From NCBI GenBank assembly GCA_016278725.1, contig JADQBG010000013.1:1-64000 (forward strand): DNA of 64,000 bases, written 5' to 3'. The DNA is from Actinomycetota bacterium (lineage in GTDB: Bacteria > Actinomycetota > Thermoleophilia > RBG-16-64-13). Each line of letters opens with the position of its first letter. Within the stretch, counting starts at the first letter, position 1. Shown piece after piece: positions 10,266 to 18,761 of this stretch. The notes beneath the pieces are model-generated. The model ran no database searches. It was not told the origin of the DNA and was given only the letters and a program-made list of their open reading frames with translations. The position numbers were made by a program, and so were the translations under genes.

Positions 10266-10831
10266 GCGAGAAGCGCATCACCACGCCCCTCACCGAAGAG
10301 GCGATCGCGGATCTGCGCAGCGGCGACCGCGTGCTCATCTCGGGCAAGATCCTCACCGCCCGCGACGCGGCGCACAAGCGGTTGGTCGAACTCGTGGAAA
10401 AGGGTGAGCCACTCCCGGTCGCGCTGGAAGGCCAGATCGTCTACTTCGTGGGTCCCTCTCCGGCAAAGCCGGGGCAGGTCATCGGCTCGGCCGGACCGAC
10501 CACCTCGGGCCGCATGGACTCCTATTCTCCGGTCCTGCTGGAGTTGGGGCTCAAAGGTATGATCGGGAAGGGCTATCGCAACCAAGAGGTCCGCGACGCC
10601 CTGATCAAGCACAAGGCGGTGTACTTCGGAGCGGTGGGAGGCGCGGCCGCTCTGATCGCCAAGCGCATCTCCTCCGCCAAGATCATCGCTTACGAGGATC
10701 TGGGCGCGGAGGCCATCCGCGAACTCGAGGTGGAGGATTTTCCCGCGGTGGTGGTGAACGACATCTACGGCGGCGACGCCTACCAGGAGGGCCGGGCCCA
10801 ATTCGAGCGGAAGGAGGCGGCGGGCACATGA
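10262..10831 (+). CDS. fumB: Fumarate hydratase class I, beta (C-terminal) subunit
   Basis: A 189-residue beta subunit of class I fumarase. Signatures: LTEEAIADLRSGDRVLISG, VGPSPAKPGQVIGSAGPTTS, and GAVGGAAALIAKRI. The open frame begins at 10229, but GTG 10262 overlaps the alpha-subunit stop (GTGA) and matches the family N-terminus. The stop overlaps the sdhC start (ATGA), showing tight coupling of fumarase with succinate dehydrogenase. Confidence 0.93.
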   Translation: MSEKRITTPLTEEAIADLRSGDRVLISGKILTARDAAHKRLVELVEKGEPLPVALEGQIVYFVGPSPAKPGQVIGSAGPTTSGRMDSYSPVLLELGLKGMIGKGYRNQEVRDALIKHKAVYFGAVGGAAALIAKRISSAKIIAYEDLGAEAIRELEVEDFPAVVVNDIYGGDAYQEGRAQFERKEAAGT

Positions 10832-11229
10832 TCGCCGAGAAAACGCGGCGCCACGAGAATGTCGGCGCCGGTAATTGGAAGGGCTGGGGGATGTGGGCGT
10901 GGATCCTCCACCGCGTCAGCGGACTGGCTCTCGTGCTCTACCTCTTCATGCACATCAGCGTGATCGCCGCTTCATCGCGTGGCGGAGCTGATGAGAACAT
11001 CTTCGAGACCTTCGAGCAGAGCATCTTCGTGGTGCTCGATCTGCTGCTGACGGCGGCGGTGGTCTTTCACGGCCTCAACGGCCTCCGCATCCTGCTGTTC
11101 GATCTGGGCATCGGCACCTACCGCCACAAGAGCCTCTTCTATGGGGTGATGGCGGCGACCGCGGTGGTCCTGGCGGTGTTCGCCTACGCTTCCTTCTATT
11201 ACATCTCGAACGGGGAGGGTCCCTGGTGA
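10828..11229 (+). CDS. sdhC: Succinate dehydrogenase cytochrome b membrane subunit SdhC
   Basis: A 133-residue membrane anchor with three helices. ILHRVSGLALVLYLFMHI is the SdhC family signature near the quinone site, and VFHGLNGLRILLFD carries a probable haem-ligand His in helix 2. ATG 10828 overlaps the fumB stop. Its second half is clearly similar to the next gene product (FHGLNGLRILLFD against FHGLNGVRMVLLD), so the two anchors look like paralogues. Confidence 0.9.
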   Translation: MIAEKTRRHENVGAGNWKGWGMWAWILHRVSGLALVLYLFMHISVIAASSRGGADENIFETFEQSIFVVLDLLLTAAVVFHGLNGLRILLFDLGIGTYRHKSLFYGVMAATAVVLAVFAYASFYYISNGEGPW

Positions 11230-11588
11230 GACAAGAAGTCTTGCGCAAAGGTGAGGGGGGCGTGTGGCCTTGGTTCCTTCAGCGGATAACCGCGGTGCTC
11301 CTGCTCTACGGGCTGACGGTTCACCTGGTCGTACTCCACGTCCTCAATATCGGCCGGCTGACCTTTGACAACATCGGCGACCGACTGGGCTCCGGATTCT
11401 TCATCTTTACCGATTTCCTGCTCCTTTTTGCGGTCGTCTTCCACGGTCTCAATGGAGTGCGGATGGTATTGCTGGACTACGGCTTCGCGGGTTCCAAGCG
11501 CACCGCGCTCGACGCGGCGTTGGTAGTCATCGGGGTCGCGGCGATCGCCTACGGCATCTGGGCGTTCTGGCCCTGGTTGACGGACTAG
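11226..11588 (+). CDS. sdhD: Succinate dehydrogenase membrane subunit SdhD
   Basis: A 120-residue, three-helix anchor. WPWFLQRITAVLLLYGLTVH corresponds to the HRVSG segment of SdhC and VFHGLNGVRMVLLD to its haem region. GTG 11226 overlaps the sdhC stop by 4 bases. Together the anchors would bind haem b and reduce quinone (usually menaquinone in actinobacteria). Eleven bases separate it from sdhA. Confidence 0.88.
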   Translation: MRQEVLRKGEGGVWPWFLQRITAVLLLYGLTVHLVVLHVLNIGRLTFDNIGDRLGSGFFIFTDFLLLFAVVFHGLNGVRMVLLDYGFAGSKRTALDAALVVIGVAAIAYGIWAFWPWLTD

Positions 11589-11599
11589 TAGGGGGGCGG

Positions 11600-13309
11600 A
11601 TGATCTACCACGAGCTAATCGTCGTCGGAGGCGGCCTTGCCGGGCTGCGGGCGGCCATCGAGGCGAAGCGGGCCGGAGTGGACGTGGCGATTCTCTCCCA
11701 GGTCTATCCCGCGCGCAGCCATTCCGGGGCAGCGCAGGGGGGCATCAACTCGGCCCTGGCCAATCACCCCGATTCCGCGGACGACACTCCCGAGAAGCAT
11801 ACTTTCGACACGGTCAAGGGATCCGACTACCTGGCCGATCAGGACGCCGCCAAGCAGATGTGTGAGGACGCGATCCCCATCCTCTACCAGATGGAGCACT
11901 GGGGATGCCCCTTCAGCCGGTTCGACGACGGGCGCATCGCCCAGCGACCCTTCGGCGGCGCGGGATACCCGCGCACCTGTTACGGGGCGGACAAGACCGG
12001 CCACTATCTGCTGCACACCTGCACCAACGAGGCGATCAAGGCGGGAGTACCTTTCTATACCGAGTGGTTCGTCACGGACATCGTCCGTGACGCCGACGGG
12101 CGGGCCTGCGGAGTCGTGGCATACGACATGACCGCCGGTGGGTTCGAGGGCTTCCAGGCCGAGGCCGTGGTCATCGCCACCGGCGGCGCCGGCCGCACCT
12201 ACTCCAACTCGACGAACGCCATCATCTCCACGGGCTTCGGGGCGAGCCTCGCCTACCGGGCGGGGGTGCCTCTGAAGGACATGGAGTTCATTCAGTTCCA
12301 TCCCACCGGCCTGCTTACCACGAACATCCTGATGACCGAGGGTGCCCGCGGCGAAGGCGGTTATCTGATCAACGGTGAGGGCGAGCGTTTCATGGCCAAA
12401 TACGCTCCGAAGGCCATGGAGTTGGCCCCGCGCGACATCACCTCACGGTCGATCTGGACGGAGATTCTCGAGGGCCGGGGCATCGACGGCAAGCAGTTCG
12501 TCTATCTGGATCTGCGCCACCTGGGCCGCGACAAGATCATGGAGCGGTTGCCGGGCATCCGCGATCTCTCTATTCACTTCGAGGGAGTGGACCCGATCGA
12601 CGAGCCCATCCCCATCGTTCCCAGCCAGCACTACACGATGGGTGGAATCGACACCGACATGGACGGGCGCACGGAGGTGCCGGGGCTCTTCGCTGCCGGC
12701 GAGTGCGCCTGCGTTTCGGTGCACGGCGCCAACCGTCTGGGCGGGAACTCCCTGCTCGAGACCCTGGTCTTCGGCCGCCGCAGCGGAGCGGCTGCGTCCG
12801 AGTACCTCAGCGGACTGGCGCAGCATCAACGCGGCGCGGCGGAGGTCGAGCAGTCGCTGACGCGTATGGACGAAAAGCTGGCGGCTCTCACCTTGCGGTC
12901 GGACGGGGAAGACCCCTACGCCGTCCGTACCGAGATGACCGAGACCATGAAAGAGCACTTCGGCATCTATCGCGAAGAACAAATCATGCAGGCGGGGCTG
13001 GACAAACTGCTCGCGCTGAACGAGCGCGTGCACAACATCTACCTGCGCCACAGCGGCCGTGTTTTCAATCTCGACATGATCCGCACCTACGAACTGCAGG
13101 GAATGGTGGAAGTGGCGTTGACGACGGCCGCGGGCGCCCTGAACCGAACCGAATCACGAGGCTCGCACTCGCGCACCGACTATCTCACGCGAGACGACGA
13201 GAATTGGCTGGTCCACACGCTCGCCCACCGCGAGCCGGACGGCCGTCCGAAGCTGGACCAGAAGCCGGTGGCTCTGGGTCTCTACGAACCGCAAGAGCGT
13301 AAGTACTAG
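11600..13309 (+). CDS. sdhA: Succinate dehydrogenase flavoprotein subunit
   Basis: A 569-residue FAD subunit oxidising succinate to fumarate (reversible in some anaerobes). The N-terminal Rossmann motif VVGGGLAGLRAAIEAKRAG is followed by RSHSGAAQGGI, whose His is the covalent FAD attachment site. HPTGL, the catalytic-Arg region (TEGARGEGGYL) and SQHYTMGGI are present. ATG 11600 follows GGGGGGCGG. Start, length and order (sdhCDAB) are typical. Confidence 0.96.
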   Translation: MIYHELIVVGGGLAGLRAAIEAKRAGVDVAILSQVYPARSHSGAAQGGINSALANHPDSADDTPEKHTFDTVKGSDYLADQDAAKQMCEDAIPILYQMEHWGCPFSRFDDGRIAQRPFGGAGYPRTCYGADKTGHYLLHTCTNEAIKAGVPFYTEWFVTDIVRDADGRACGVVAYDMTAGGFEGFQAEAVVIATGGAGRTYSNSTNAIISTGFGASLAYRAGVPLKDMEFIQFHPTGLLTTNILMTEGARGEGGYLINGEGERFMAKYAPKAMELAPRDITSRSIWTEILEGRGIDGKQFVYLDLRHLGRDKIMERLPGIRDLSIHFEGVDPIDEPIPIVPSQHYTMGGIDTDMDGRTEVPGLFAAGECACVSVHGANRLGGNSLLETLVFGRRSGAAASEYLSGLAQHQRGAAEVEQSLTRMDEKLAALTLRSDGEDPYAVRTEMTETMKEHFGIYREEQIMQAGLDKLLALNERVHNIYLRHSGRVFNLDMIRTYELQGMVEVALTTAAGALNRTESRGSHSRTDYLTRDDENWLVHTLAHREPDGRPKLDQKPVALGLYEPQERKY

Positions 13310-13321
13310 GGAGGAGCGCAG

Positions 13322-14041
13322 ATGCCGGAAGCCACCTTCCGCATTCACAGGTACGACCCGGAGCGCGACGGCGACCGCCGCTGGCAGGAATTCACCGTTC
13401 CGTACGAGAACAGCCTCACCGTGTTGGAAGGCCTCTTCTACATCCAGGAGAACCTGGACGGCTCGATTTCTTTTCGCTACTGCTGCCGGGCCGCGGTTTG
13501 CGGTTCCTGCGCCATGTACATCAACGGGCGCTACCGCCTGGCCTGCCAGACGAACGTGAAGAATCTGGAGGACGCTCCCATAACCGTGGAGCCGCTGCCG
13601 CGCATGCCGCTGGTCAAAGACCTGGTGTGCGACATGACCGACTTCTTCGCGAAGTACGAGTACATCAAGCCGTACATCATGCACGAATCACAGTATCCGG
13701 AGAAGGAGACCCTGCAGAGCCCCGAGGACCGGCACAAGCTGGACAACCCGGTGGACTGCATCCTCTGCGGTTCCTGCTACAGTTCCTGCCCCAGCGTGTG
13801 GGGAGAGGACAATTACCTGGGCCCCGCCGCGCTCCTCTGGGCCTACCGCTTCGAGGCCGATACCCGGGACGAGGCCCGCAAGGCCCGTCTGTCGAGTTTC
13901 GACAACGAGCGCGGGGTCTACCGCTGCCACACCATCACCAACTGCGTCGAGGCCTGCCCCAAGGAGTTGAACCCGACGGAGGCCATTCAGTGGCTCAAGG
14001 GAGCAGCCGTACGTAGACGGATTTTCGGACGCTGGAAGTAG
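13322..14041 (+). CDS. sdhB: Succinate dehydrogenase iron-sulfur subunit
   Basis: A 239-residue electron-transfer subunit carrying three clusters: [2Fe-2S] (CCRAAVCGSCAM with a later C), [4Fe-4S] (CILCGSCYSSCP) and [3Fe-4S] (CHTITNCVEACPKELNP). ATG 13322 follows GGGAGGAG. It ends the fum-sdh operon; about 180 bases of non-coding DNA carrying a possible promoter and hairpins separate it from cydA. Confidence 0.96.
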   Translation: MPEATFRIHRYDPERDGDRRWQEFTVPYENSLTVLEGLFYIQENLDGSISFRYCCRAAVCGSCAMYINGRYRLACQTNVKNLEDAPITVEPLPRMPLVKDLVCDMTDFFAKYEYIKPYIMHESQYPEKETLQSPEDRHKLDNPVDCILCGSCYSSCPSVWGEDNYLGPAALLWAYRFEADTRDEARKARLSSFDNERGVYRCHTITNCVEACPKELNPTEAIQWLKGAAVRRRIFGRWK

Positions 14042-14056
14042 TCTGTATGGACGACT

Positions 14057-14084
14057 TTGACGGCCGGCTCTGTTAGGCTATCTG
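14057..14084 (+). promoter_or_regulatory. Candidate sigma-70 promoter for cydAB
   Basis: TTGACG (14057-14062) and TATCTG (14079-14084) are separated by 16 bases. This would start transcription near 14091, giving a leader of about 130 bases. The leader contains a GCGGGGGG...CCCCCCGC hairpin before the AGGAGG of cydA (around 14208). Assigned by eye only. Confidence 0.5.
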
Positions 14085-14222
14085 TGTCCAAGCAGGCACC
14101 GCTAGCACGGGGGACTAGCCGGTGAAGCGGGCGGGGGGCGCAGCCCCCCGCGCCGGGATTCGCGGCTGCAGAGGACGCTCGGGTCTGCTTCATATTCTCG
14201 GCCTATAGGAGGTTCCCCCGCC

Positions 14223-15605
14223 ATGGACGCCGTGATCCTCGCCCGCATTCAGTTCGCCTTCACGATCGGCTTCCACTTCCTCTTCGTGCCCCTCAGCCTG
14301 GGGCTCTCTTTGTTCCTGGTATTGGCCGAGAGGCGCTACTACAAGACAAGGGAAAAGGCCGACCTCGAGGTGGCCAACTTCTGGCTCAAGCTGTTCACTG
14401 CGACCTTCGCCATCGGGGTGGCCACCGGGATAACCATGGAGTTCGCCTTCGGGACCAACTGGGCCGCCTATTCTCGCTTCGTGGGTGACATTTTTGGGGC
14501 TCCGCTCGCCGCCGAGGCCCTCTTCAGTTTCTTCCTGGAATCGACCTTCCTCGGGGTGCTTCTGTTTGGCCGGGGGAAGATTTCGCCCCGCCTGTACTAC
14601 GTGTCGGCCTGGCTTGTGGTCTTCGGAGCCCATCTGTCGGCGCTGTGGATTCTGATCGCGAACTCCTGGCAGCAGACGCCGGCCGGGTACGAAATCCAAG
14701 AGGGCAGAGCGGTCATGACCGACTTCTTCGCCGCCATGTTCAACGACTCCACCCTTCCTCGGTTCTTGCACACGGTGTCTGCCACCTGGGCTGCCGGAGC
14801 CTTCATGGCGGCGGGCATCGCGGCGTTTTATCTTCTGCGCGGCCGCAATCTGGCCTTCGCCCGCCGGACGATGGGCTTCGCCCTGGTCTTTGGTCTCTTG
14901 GTCACCTCGGCCATCCCGGTAATCGGTCACTTCCACGCGGAGCAGGTGATCGCCACCCAACCGGTGAAGATGGCGGCCTACGAGGGCCAGTTCGTTGCCG
15001 GGGAAGCCGACGAACTGATCCTCTGGGGATGGGTGGACGAGAGCGCGGAGGAACTCAGATACGCCGTCGCCGTGCCTGGCCTGATGGGCTTCCTGACCCG
15101 GGGTGCCGATCTGGCCGGCCTCAATGACGTCGCTCCGGCCAACCGTCCGCCTCTGCAATTGACCTTTCAGTCGTACCATCTGATGGTGCTGATCGGGACC
15201 TATTTGGCCGGCGCGATGGCTCTCGGTCTGCTCCTGCATCTCACCAACCGCCTGGAACGCAGCCGCTGGTTCTTGTGGGTGCTCGTGGTATCTGCCCCTC
15301 TACCTATCCTGGCCAGCGAGTTGGGCTGGATGGCGGCGGAGGTCGGCCGGCAACCCTGGATCGTGCAGGGCCTCATGCGCACTTCCGACGCGATCTCCCC
15401 GGTGGTTCCCGCCGGGGAGATCGCGCTGACCCTGGCGCTCTTCGCCGCCGTGTACGCCTTGCTCTTCGTGGTGTTTCTGAGGGTGTTCCTGGGGACGATC
15501 GCGCGAGGTCCCGCGCCCGATGACGGGTCCGCGGCAGACGAGGCGCTCACCGATGTGCCCGGCGGGCCCGGAGATGCCGAGCGTCCCGTACCCGTCGGCG
15601 CCTGA
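14223..15605 (+). CDS. cydA: Cytochrome bd quinol oxidase subunit I
   Basis: A 460-residue, multi-helix subunit of the high-affinity bd-type terminal oxidase. The N-terminus RIQFAFTIGFHFLFVPLSLG holds the first haem His; EAALFSFFLESTFLG-like and MEFAFGTNW segments are present, and GRQPWIVQGLMRT is diagnostic. At 460 residues it is shorter than E. coli CydA (522), so the Q-loop is probably the short type. ATG 14223 follows TAGGAGG. cydB lies 16 bases downstream; no cydCD or cydX was seen. Confidence 0.95.
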   Translation: MDAVILARIQFAFTIGFHFLFVPLSLGLSLFLVLAERRYYKTREKADLEVANFWLKLFTATFAIGVATGITMEFAFGTNWAAYSRFVGDIFGAPLAAEALFSFFLESTFLGVLLFGRGKISPRLYYVSAWLVVFGAHLSALWILIANSWQQTPAGYEIQEGRAVMTDFFAAMFNDSTLPRFLHTVSATWAAGAFMAAGIAAFYLLRGRNLAFARRTMGFALVFGLLVTSAIPVIGHFHAEQVIATQPVKMAAYEGQFVAGEADELILWGWVDESAEELRYAVAVPGLMGFLTRGADLAGLNDVAPANRPPLQLTFQSYHLMVLIGTYLAGAMALGLLLHLTNRLERSRWFLWVLVVSAPLPILASELGWMAAEVGRQPWIVQGLMRTSDAISPVVPAGEIALTLALFAAVYALLFVVFLRVFLGTIARGPAPDDGSAADEALTDVPGGPGDAERPVPVGA

Positions 15606-15621
15606 GAACAGGAGTAGGACC

Positions 15622-16632
15622 ATGGATCTCCAGCTGATTTGGTATCTGCTCATCGGTGTCCTCCTCGCCGGCTACGCGGTGCTCGATGGATACGACTTGG
15701 GCGTCGGGGCCCTCTATCCTTTTGTCACCCGCAATGATCGGGAGAAGGCTGCCCTGAGGAGCGCGATCGGCCCGGTGTGGGACGGCAACGAGGTTTGGCT
15801 GATCACCGGCGCCGGTGCGCTCTTTGCGGCCTTCCCCTTTGTCTACGCGACCGTCTTTAGCGGCTTCTACCTGGCGATCATGCTGTTGCTCTTCTCGCTG
15901 ATCTTCCGGGCGGTATCGATTGAATACCGGGGGAAGGATCCTCGCTGGAGGCGTTTCTGGGACATCGTGTTCTCGGTTTCCAGCACCCTGGCCGCTCTGC
16001 TCTTGGGGGTGGCGGTCGGGAACATCGTGCGGGGCGTGCCTTTGACGCCCGAAGGGGAGTTCGACGGCACCCTCCTCACTCTCCTCCATCCCTACAATCT
16101 CCTGGTGGGAGTGTTGACCCTCGTCTTGTTCGCGGTTCACGGCGCCGCCTGGGGGGTGCTGCGCACCGAAGGAGCTCTCCAGCTACGCCTGGCCCGGGTG
16201 CGGAGCCGCGGGGCGCTTGTGTTCGCCGCGCTGTTCCTGGCCACCACCGCGGCCACCTTCTTTGCTGCGCCCGATCGGGTGGACGGGGTTTTCGGCTCGG
16301 TTATCGGTTGGGCGGCGCTTGCCGTCGTTTTAGGGGGAGTGGCCTTTCCCTTTCTGCGCAGAGATTCGGAGAGGGCGTCCTTTCTGGCTTCCGCGGCGAG
16401 CGTGCTGGGTCTCGTGGGGCTCTGGGCGGTGGGCAACTACCCCAATCTCGTACCTGCCCTCAACAATCCCGACCTCAGCCTGACCACGGCCACCTCCTCC
16501 TCGGACCTCACCCTCAAGGTGATGCTCGTGATCGCCCTGATTGGGGTCCCGATCGTGCTCACGTACACCGTGCTGGTGCATTGGGTGTTCAGTGGAAAGG
16601 TGGAAGCCGAAACCGAGGGCGAAGGGTACTAA
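15622..16632 (+). CDS. cydB: Cytochrome bd quinol oxidase subunit II
   Basis: A 336-residue membrane subunit partnering CydA. Diagnostic segments are LLAGYAVLDGYDLGVGALYP, GPVWDGNEVWLI and FPFVYATVFSGFYLA. The open frame extends back to 15520 inside cydA, but ATG 15622 follows ACAGGAGTAGG and begins at the conserved MDLQLIWY start. About eight helices are predicted. A hairpin follows at 16647. Confidence 0.95.
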   Translation: MDLQLIWYLLIGVLLAGYAVLDGYDLGVGALYPFVTRNDREKAALRSAIGPVWDGNEVWLITGAGALFAAFPFVYATVFSGFYLAIMLLLFSLIFRAVSIEYRGKDPRWRRFWDIVFSVSSTLAALLLGVAVGNIVRGVPLTPEGEFDGTLLTLLHPYNLLVGVLTLVLFAVHGAAWGVLRTEGALQLRLARVRSRGALVFAALFLATTAATFFAAPDRVDGVFGSVIGWAALAVVLGGVAFPFLRRDSERASFLASAASVLGLVGLWAVGNYPNLVPALNNPDLSLTTATSSSDLTLKVMLVIALIGVPIVLTYTVLVHWVFSGKVEAETEGEGY

Positions 16633-16646
16633 GTTGCGCGAGTCGG

Positions 16647-16673
16647 GCCCTCGCGGACTGAATCCGCGAGGGC
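16647..16673 (+). terminator. Hairpin between convergent cydB and ric
   Basis: GCCCTCGCGGA (16647-16657) and TCCGCGAGGGC (16663-16673) form an 11-bp perfect stem with a CTGAA loop. There is no strong T-tract (TTATGCC follows), so it is a weak intrinsic terminator or a simple barrier between the convergent units. Confidence 0.55.
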
Positions 16674-16692
16674 TTATGCCACTCGCGCCGGC

Positions 16693-17418
16693 TTAGGGAG
16701 CGCTCCGAGCCAGCGCGTCCCGCACCTCGGGAATCAGGATGTTGTTCTCGAGGTGCACGTGCCGGTGGATGTCCGCTTCCATCGCGGCGAGGGTCTCGTA
16801 AAGGCCGCCATAGGTTGCGCACGCATCCTCGGGGGTTTGATAGCCATTGGTTAGGGTGCGCATGTCGTGCAGCAGGCGGCCGGCGTCGTCGTGATCCGCT
16901 TCGAGGCCTTCCAGCCACTCGAGGAGTTCGGGCGGTGGCGGCACGGATTCGGCATCATCGTCCCCCAGTGATTCCCGGATAGCGGGAAAGATCACCGACT
17001 CCTCTTGCTCGAGATGAGCCAGCAGGTCGTTCCGCAAGCGCTCGAATACTCTTCCCAGTTCGAAGAGCTCCTCGTGACGGTCGCCGTGGACCTGGATTAC
17101 CTTGGCCAGGGCCGCACCCGCTTTGGGAAGCTTCTCCCGCAGGTACTCGTGGTGCGCTTCTTCGATATGGCGGGTGAGTCCCGCCGGGGAGTAGCGCGAC
17201 CAGTCTTCGTGCAAGGAGTCCTCCTGATCCTGCGCCTGGGCGGCCGCCTCGATCTCCGCGATGAGGTCGCCCACGGAAAGATGCATGCCCTTGACCGCCT
17301 CCGATAAGGGCCGGTCGCCTCCGCAGCAGAAGTCGACACCATATCTCTCGAAGACATCCAAGGAAGCCGGGATGTCGCGGGCCACGTCTCGTATCTTTGA
17401 TGAAGCCGTAATTGTCAT
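16693..17418 (-). CDS. ric: Iron-sulfur cluster repair di-iron protein (Ric/ScdA/YtfE)
   Basis: A 241-residue protein that restores iron-sulfur clusters damaged by nitric oxide or oxidants. The N-terminal ScdA domain carries the FCCGG motif (about residues 30-34), followed by a four-helix hemerythrin-like domain with His/Glu di-iron ligands (HIEEAHHEYLREKLP; HLEQEESVIFPAI; HRHVHLENNILIPE). ATG 17418 follows a GGAGGAGGAGG tract. It converges on cydAB, and cytochrome bd is NO-tolerant, so the neighbourhood looks like a nitrosative-stress respiratory unit. Confidence 0.93.
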   Translation of the reverse strand: MTITASSKIRDVARDIPASLDVFERYGVDFCCGGDRPLSEAVKGMHLSVGDLIAEIEAAAQAQDQEDSLHEDWSRYSPAGLTRHIEEAHHEYLREKLPKAGAALAKVIQVHGDRHEELFELGRVFERLRNDLLAHLEQEESVIFPAIRESLGDDDAESVPPPPELLEWLEGLEADHDDAGRLLHDMRTLTNGYQTPEDACATYGGLYETLAAMEADIHRHVHLENNILIPEVRDALARSAP

Positions 17419-17530
17419 CGAAGCAGCCTCCTCCTCCGACCGGCGGTCGGGTTGGTCTACCTATACCCTCGAGGGGTGGGGCTGGTAACGGACCGACGAA
17501 GAGAGGGCGGCGCCGGCGTTTGGCACATGT

Positions 17531-17568
17531 GACAAAAAGAGGAGTGCCGGGCCCCAGGGGCCCGGCAC
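17531..17568 (-). terminator. Rho-independent terminator of the G3E/methyltransferase operon
   Basis: GTGCCGGGCCCC and GGGGCCCGGCAC (17544-17568) form a 12-bp perfect stem around a single base. Read on the minus strand, the stem is followed by TCCTCTTTTTG (A-run at 17534-17538 on plus). It lies directly downstream of the minus-strand gene ending at 17603. Confidence 0.8.
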
Positions 17569-17602
17569 CGGCTTACGGCTGGGGTTGCGGTCGCGCGCTA
17601 GA

Positions 17603-18673
17603 CTAGCTCAGCGGATAGCGCCCGTATTCCTCGGCCGCTTCCATCATGGCGATCGCATTCAGCAGGGGACCGTTCGGCGGAAACTCACAGCCGGTAGACA
17701 GAATGTAGCCGCCGCCCGGGCCGAGCACCCGGATCTGCTCTTTGCACGCTTCCTTCACCTGCTCGGGAGTGTGGAGAATCATGTCCGGGCTGGGGGGCAT
17801 GTAGCCGATCAGGCAGACCTTGTCCCCGTACTTCTGCTTGAGCTCCTCGGGGGTCTTGCAGTCGTCCGGAAGCCAGGCGAAGGAGATCGCCGCGGGGTCC
17901 ATGGCCTCTATCTGGACGTCGAAGTACACGTCGTTGCCGCAGTTGTGCACGATCGGCAACATGTTGTTCTTCCGGCACCTGTCGGCGATCTCGGTGGTGA
18001 AGGGCCCCTCCATCTTCTTCCAGAGGTCCTTGCTCATGATGGATCCGGAAGCGAACAGAGTGTCCAGCACGATGGCATGGGGTCCGGTTTCGCCCAGGGC
18101 GTCGATTTGCTCGAGGAGAACGTCGGTGATGATCCGGCACGCGGCGATCACCTCGTCCGGGTGCTTCATGCAGTCCAGGAACAGCTTCTCTGCGCTCCGG
18201 AGCATGGCAAGGATGCCGAGCGGCCCGTAGAGGAAGGTCATGACCGCGGTGCGGTCGCCCATGGCCTTCATCACGCCGTCGGTGTAGCTCTGCAGGTACC
18301 GCATCCGCGTGGTCTTGCGGGGGTCGATGTGCTCGAGCTTCTTGTAGTCCTCCACCGTCTTGATGAAGGGATTGCCGTAGACCGGATGGGGCGTGTCCTC
18401 GATCGGGTACACCATCTCCGCCCCGAAGTCCGCCGCCTCGACCGAGAGGTCGACCAACAGCAGCACGCCGTCCATCCCGATGAGCTTCTCGGCATGCACC
18501 ATCGACTCGACTGCGAGGTCCGCGTCCTGGGCCCATTCCTGGTAGGTGATGCCGAGCACCCGCCGGGCCGCTGCGCAGACCAGGGGGCCTGCCGGCACGC
18601 GGTCGGCCTCCTTGAATTGCATCGCGGCGACGACTCGCTCCAATCCGGTCATTTGATCTGTTCTTATTGCCAA
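17603..18673 (-). CDS. Uroporphyrinogen-decarboxylase-fold corrinoid methyltransferase (MtaA/MtbA-like)
   Basis: A 356-residue TIM-barrel protein of the UroD superfamily. It carries the His-x-Cys...Cys zinc site of methylcobamide:thiol methyltransferases: H243-N-C245 and C329 in YILSTGCE. The roughly 84-residue spacing is close to that of MtaA. True UroD lacks this site, so methyl transfer involving a corrinoid protein is more likely than haem synthesis; the acceptor is unknown. ATG 18724, TTG 18673 and ATG 18652 are possible starts; TTG 18673 has GGGGGAG spaced 5 bases and was chosen. Last gene of the minus-strand operon; no corrinoid protein gene is in the window. Confidence 0.8.
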   Translation of the reverse strand: MAIRTDQMTGLERVVAAMQFKEADRVPAGPLVCAAARRVLGITYQEWAQDADLAVESMVHAEKLIGMDGVLLLVDLSVEAADFGAEMVYPIEDTPHPVYGNPFIKTVEDYKKLEHIDPRKTTRMRYLQSYTDGVMKAMGDRTAVMTFLYGPLGILAMLRSAEKLFLDCMKHPDEVIAACRIITDVLLEQIDALGETGPHAIVLDTLFASGSIMSKDLWKKMEGPFTTEIADRCRKNNMLPIVHNCGNDVYFDVQIEAMDPAAISFAWLPDDCKTPEELKQKYGDKVCLIGYMPPSPDMILHTPEQVKEACKEQIRVLGPGGGYILSTGCEFPPNGPLLNAIAMMEAAEEYGRYPLS

Positions 18674-18761
18674 GGTTGCTCCCCCTGTCTCGGGACGCTC
18701 CTGTTCTCGCGCCCCATGTTTCATGTCGGCCGAATCGTTCTCGTATATCTCGTGATAACTC

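Noticed and set aside
14100-14222. Possible riboswitch in the cydA leader
   Set aside because: The hairpins are simple GC inverted repeats; I could not match them to any known riboswitch core.
17603-18673. Annotation as uroporphyrinogen decarboxylase HemE
   Set aside because: It has the H-x-C...C zinc site of MtaA/MtbA methyltransferases, which HemE lacks, and the context is not haem synthesis.
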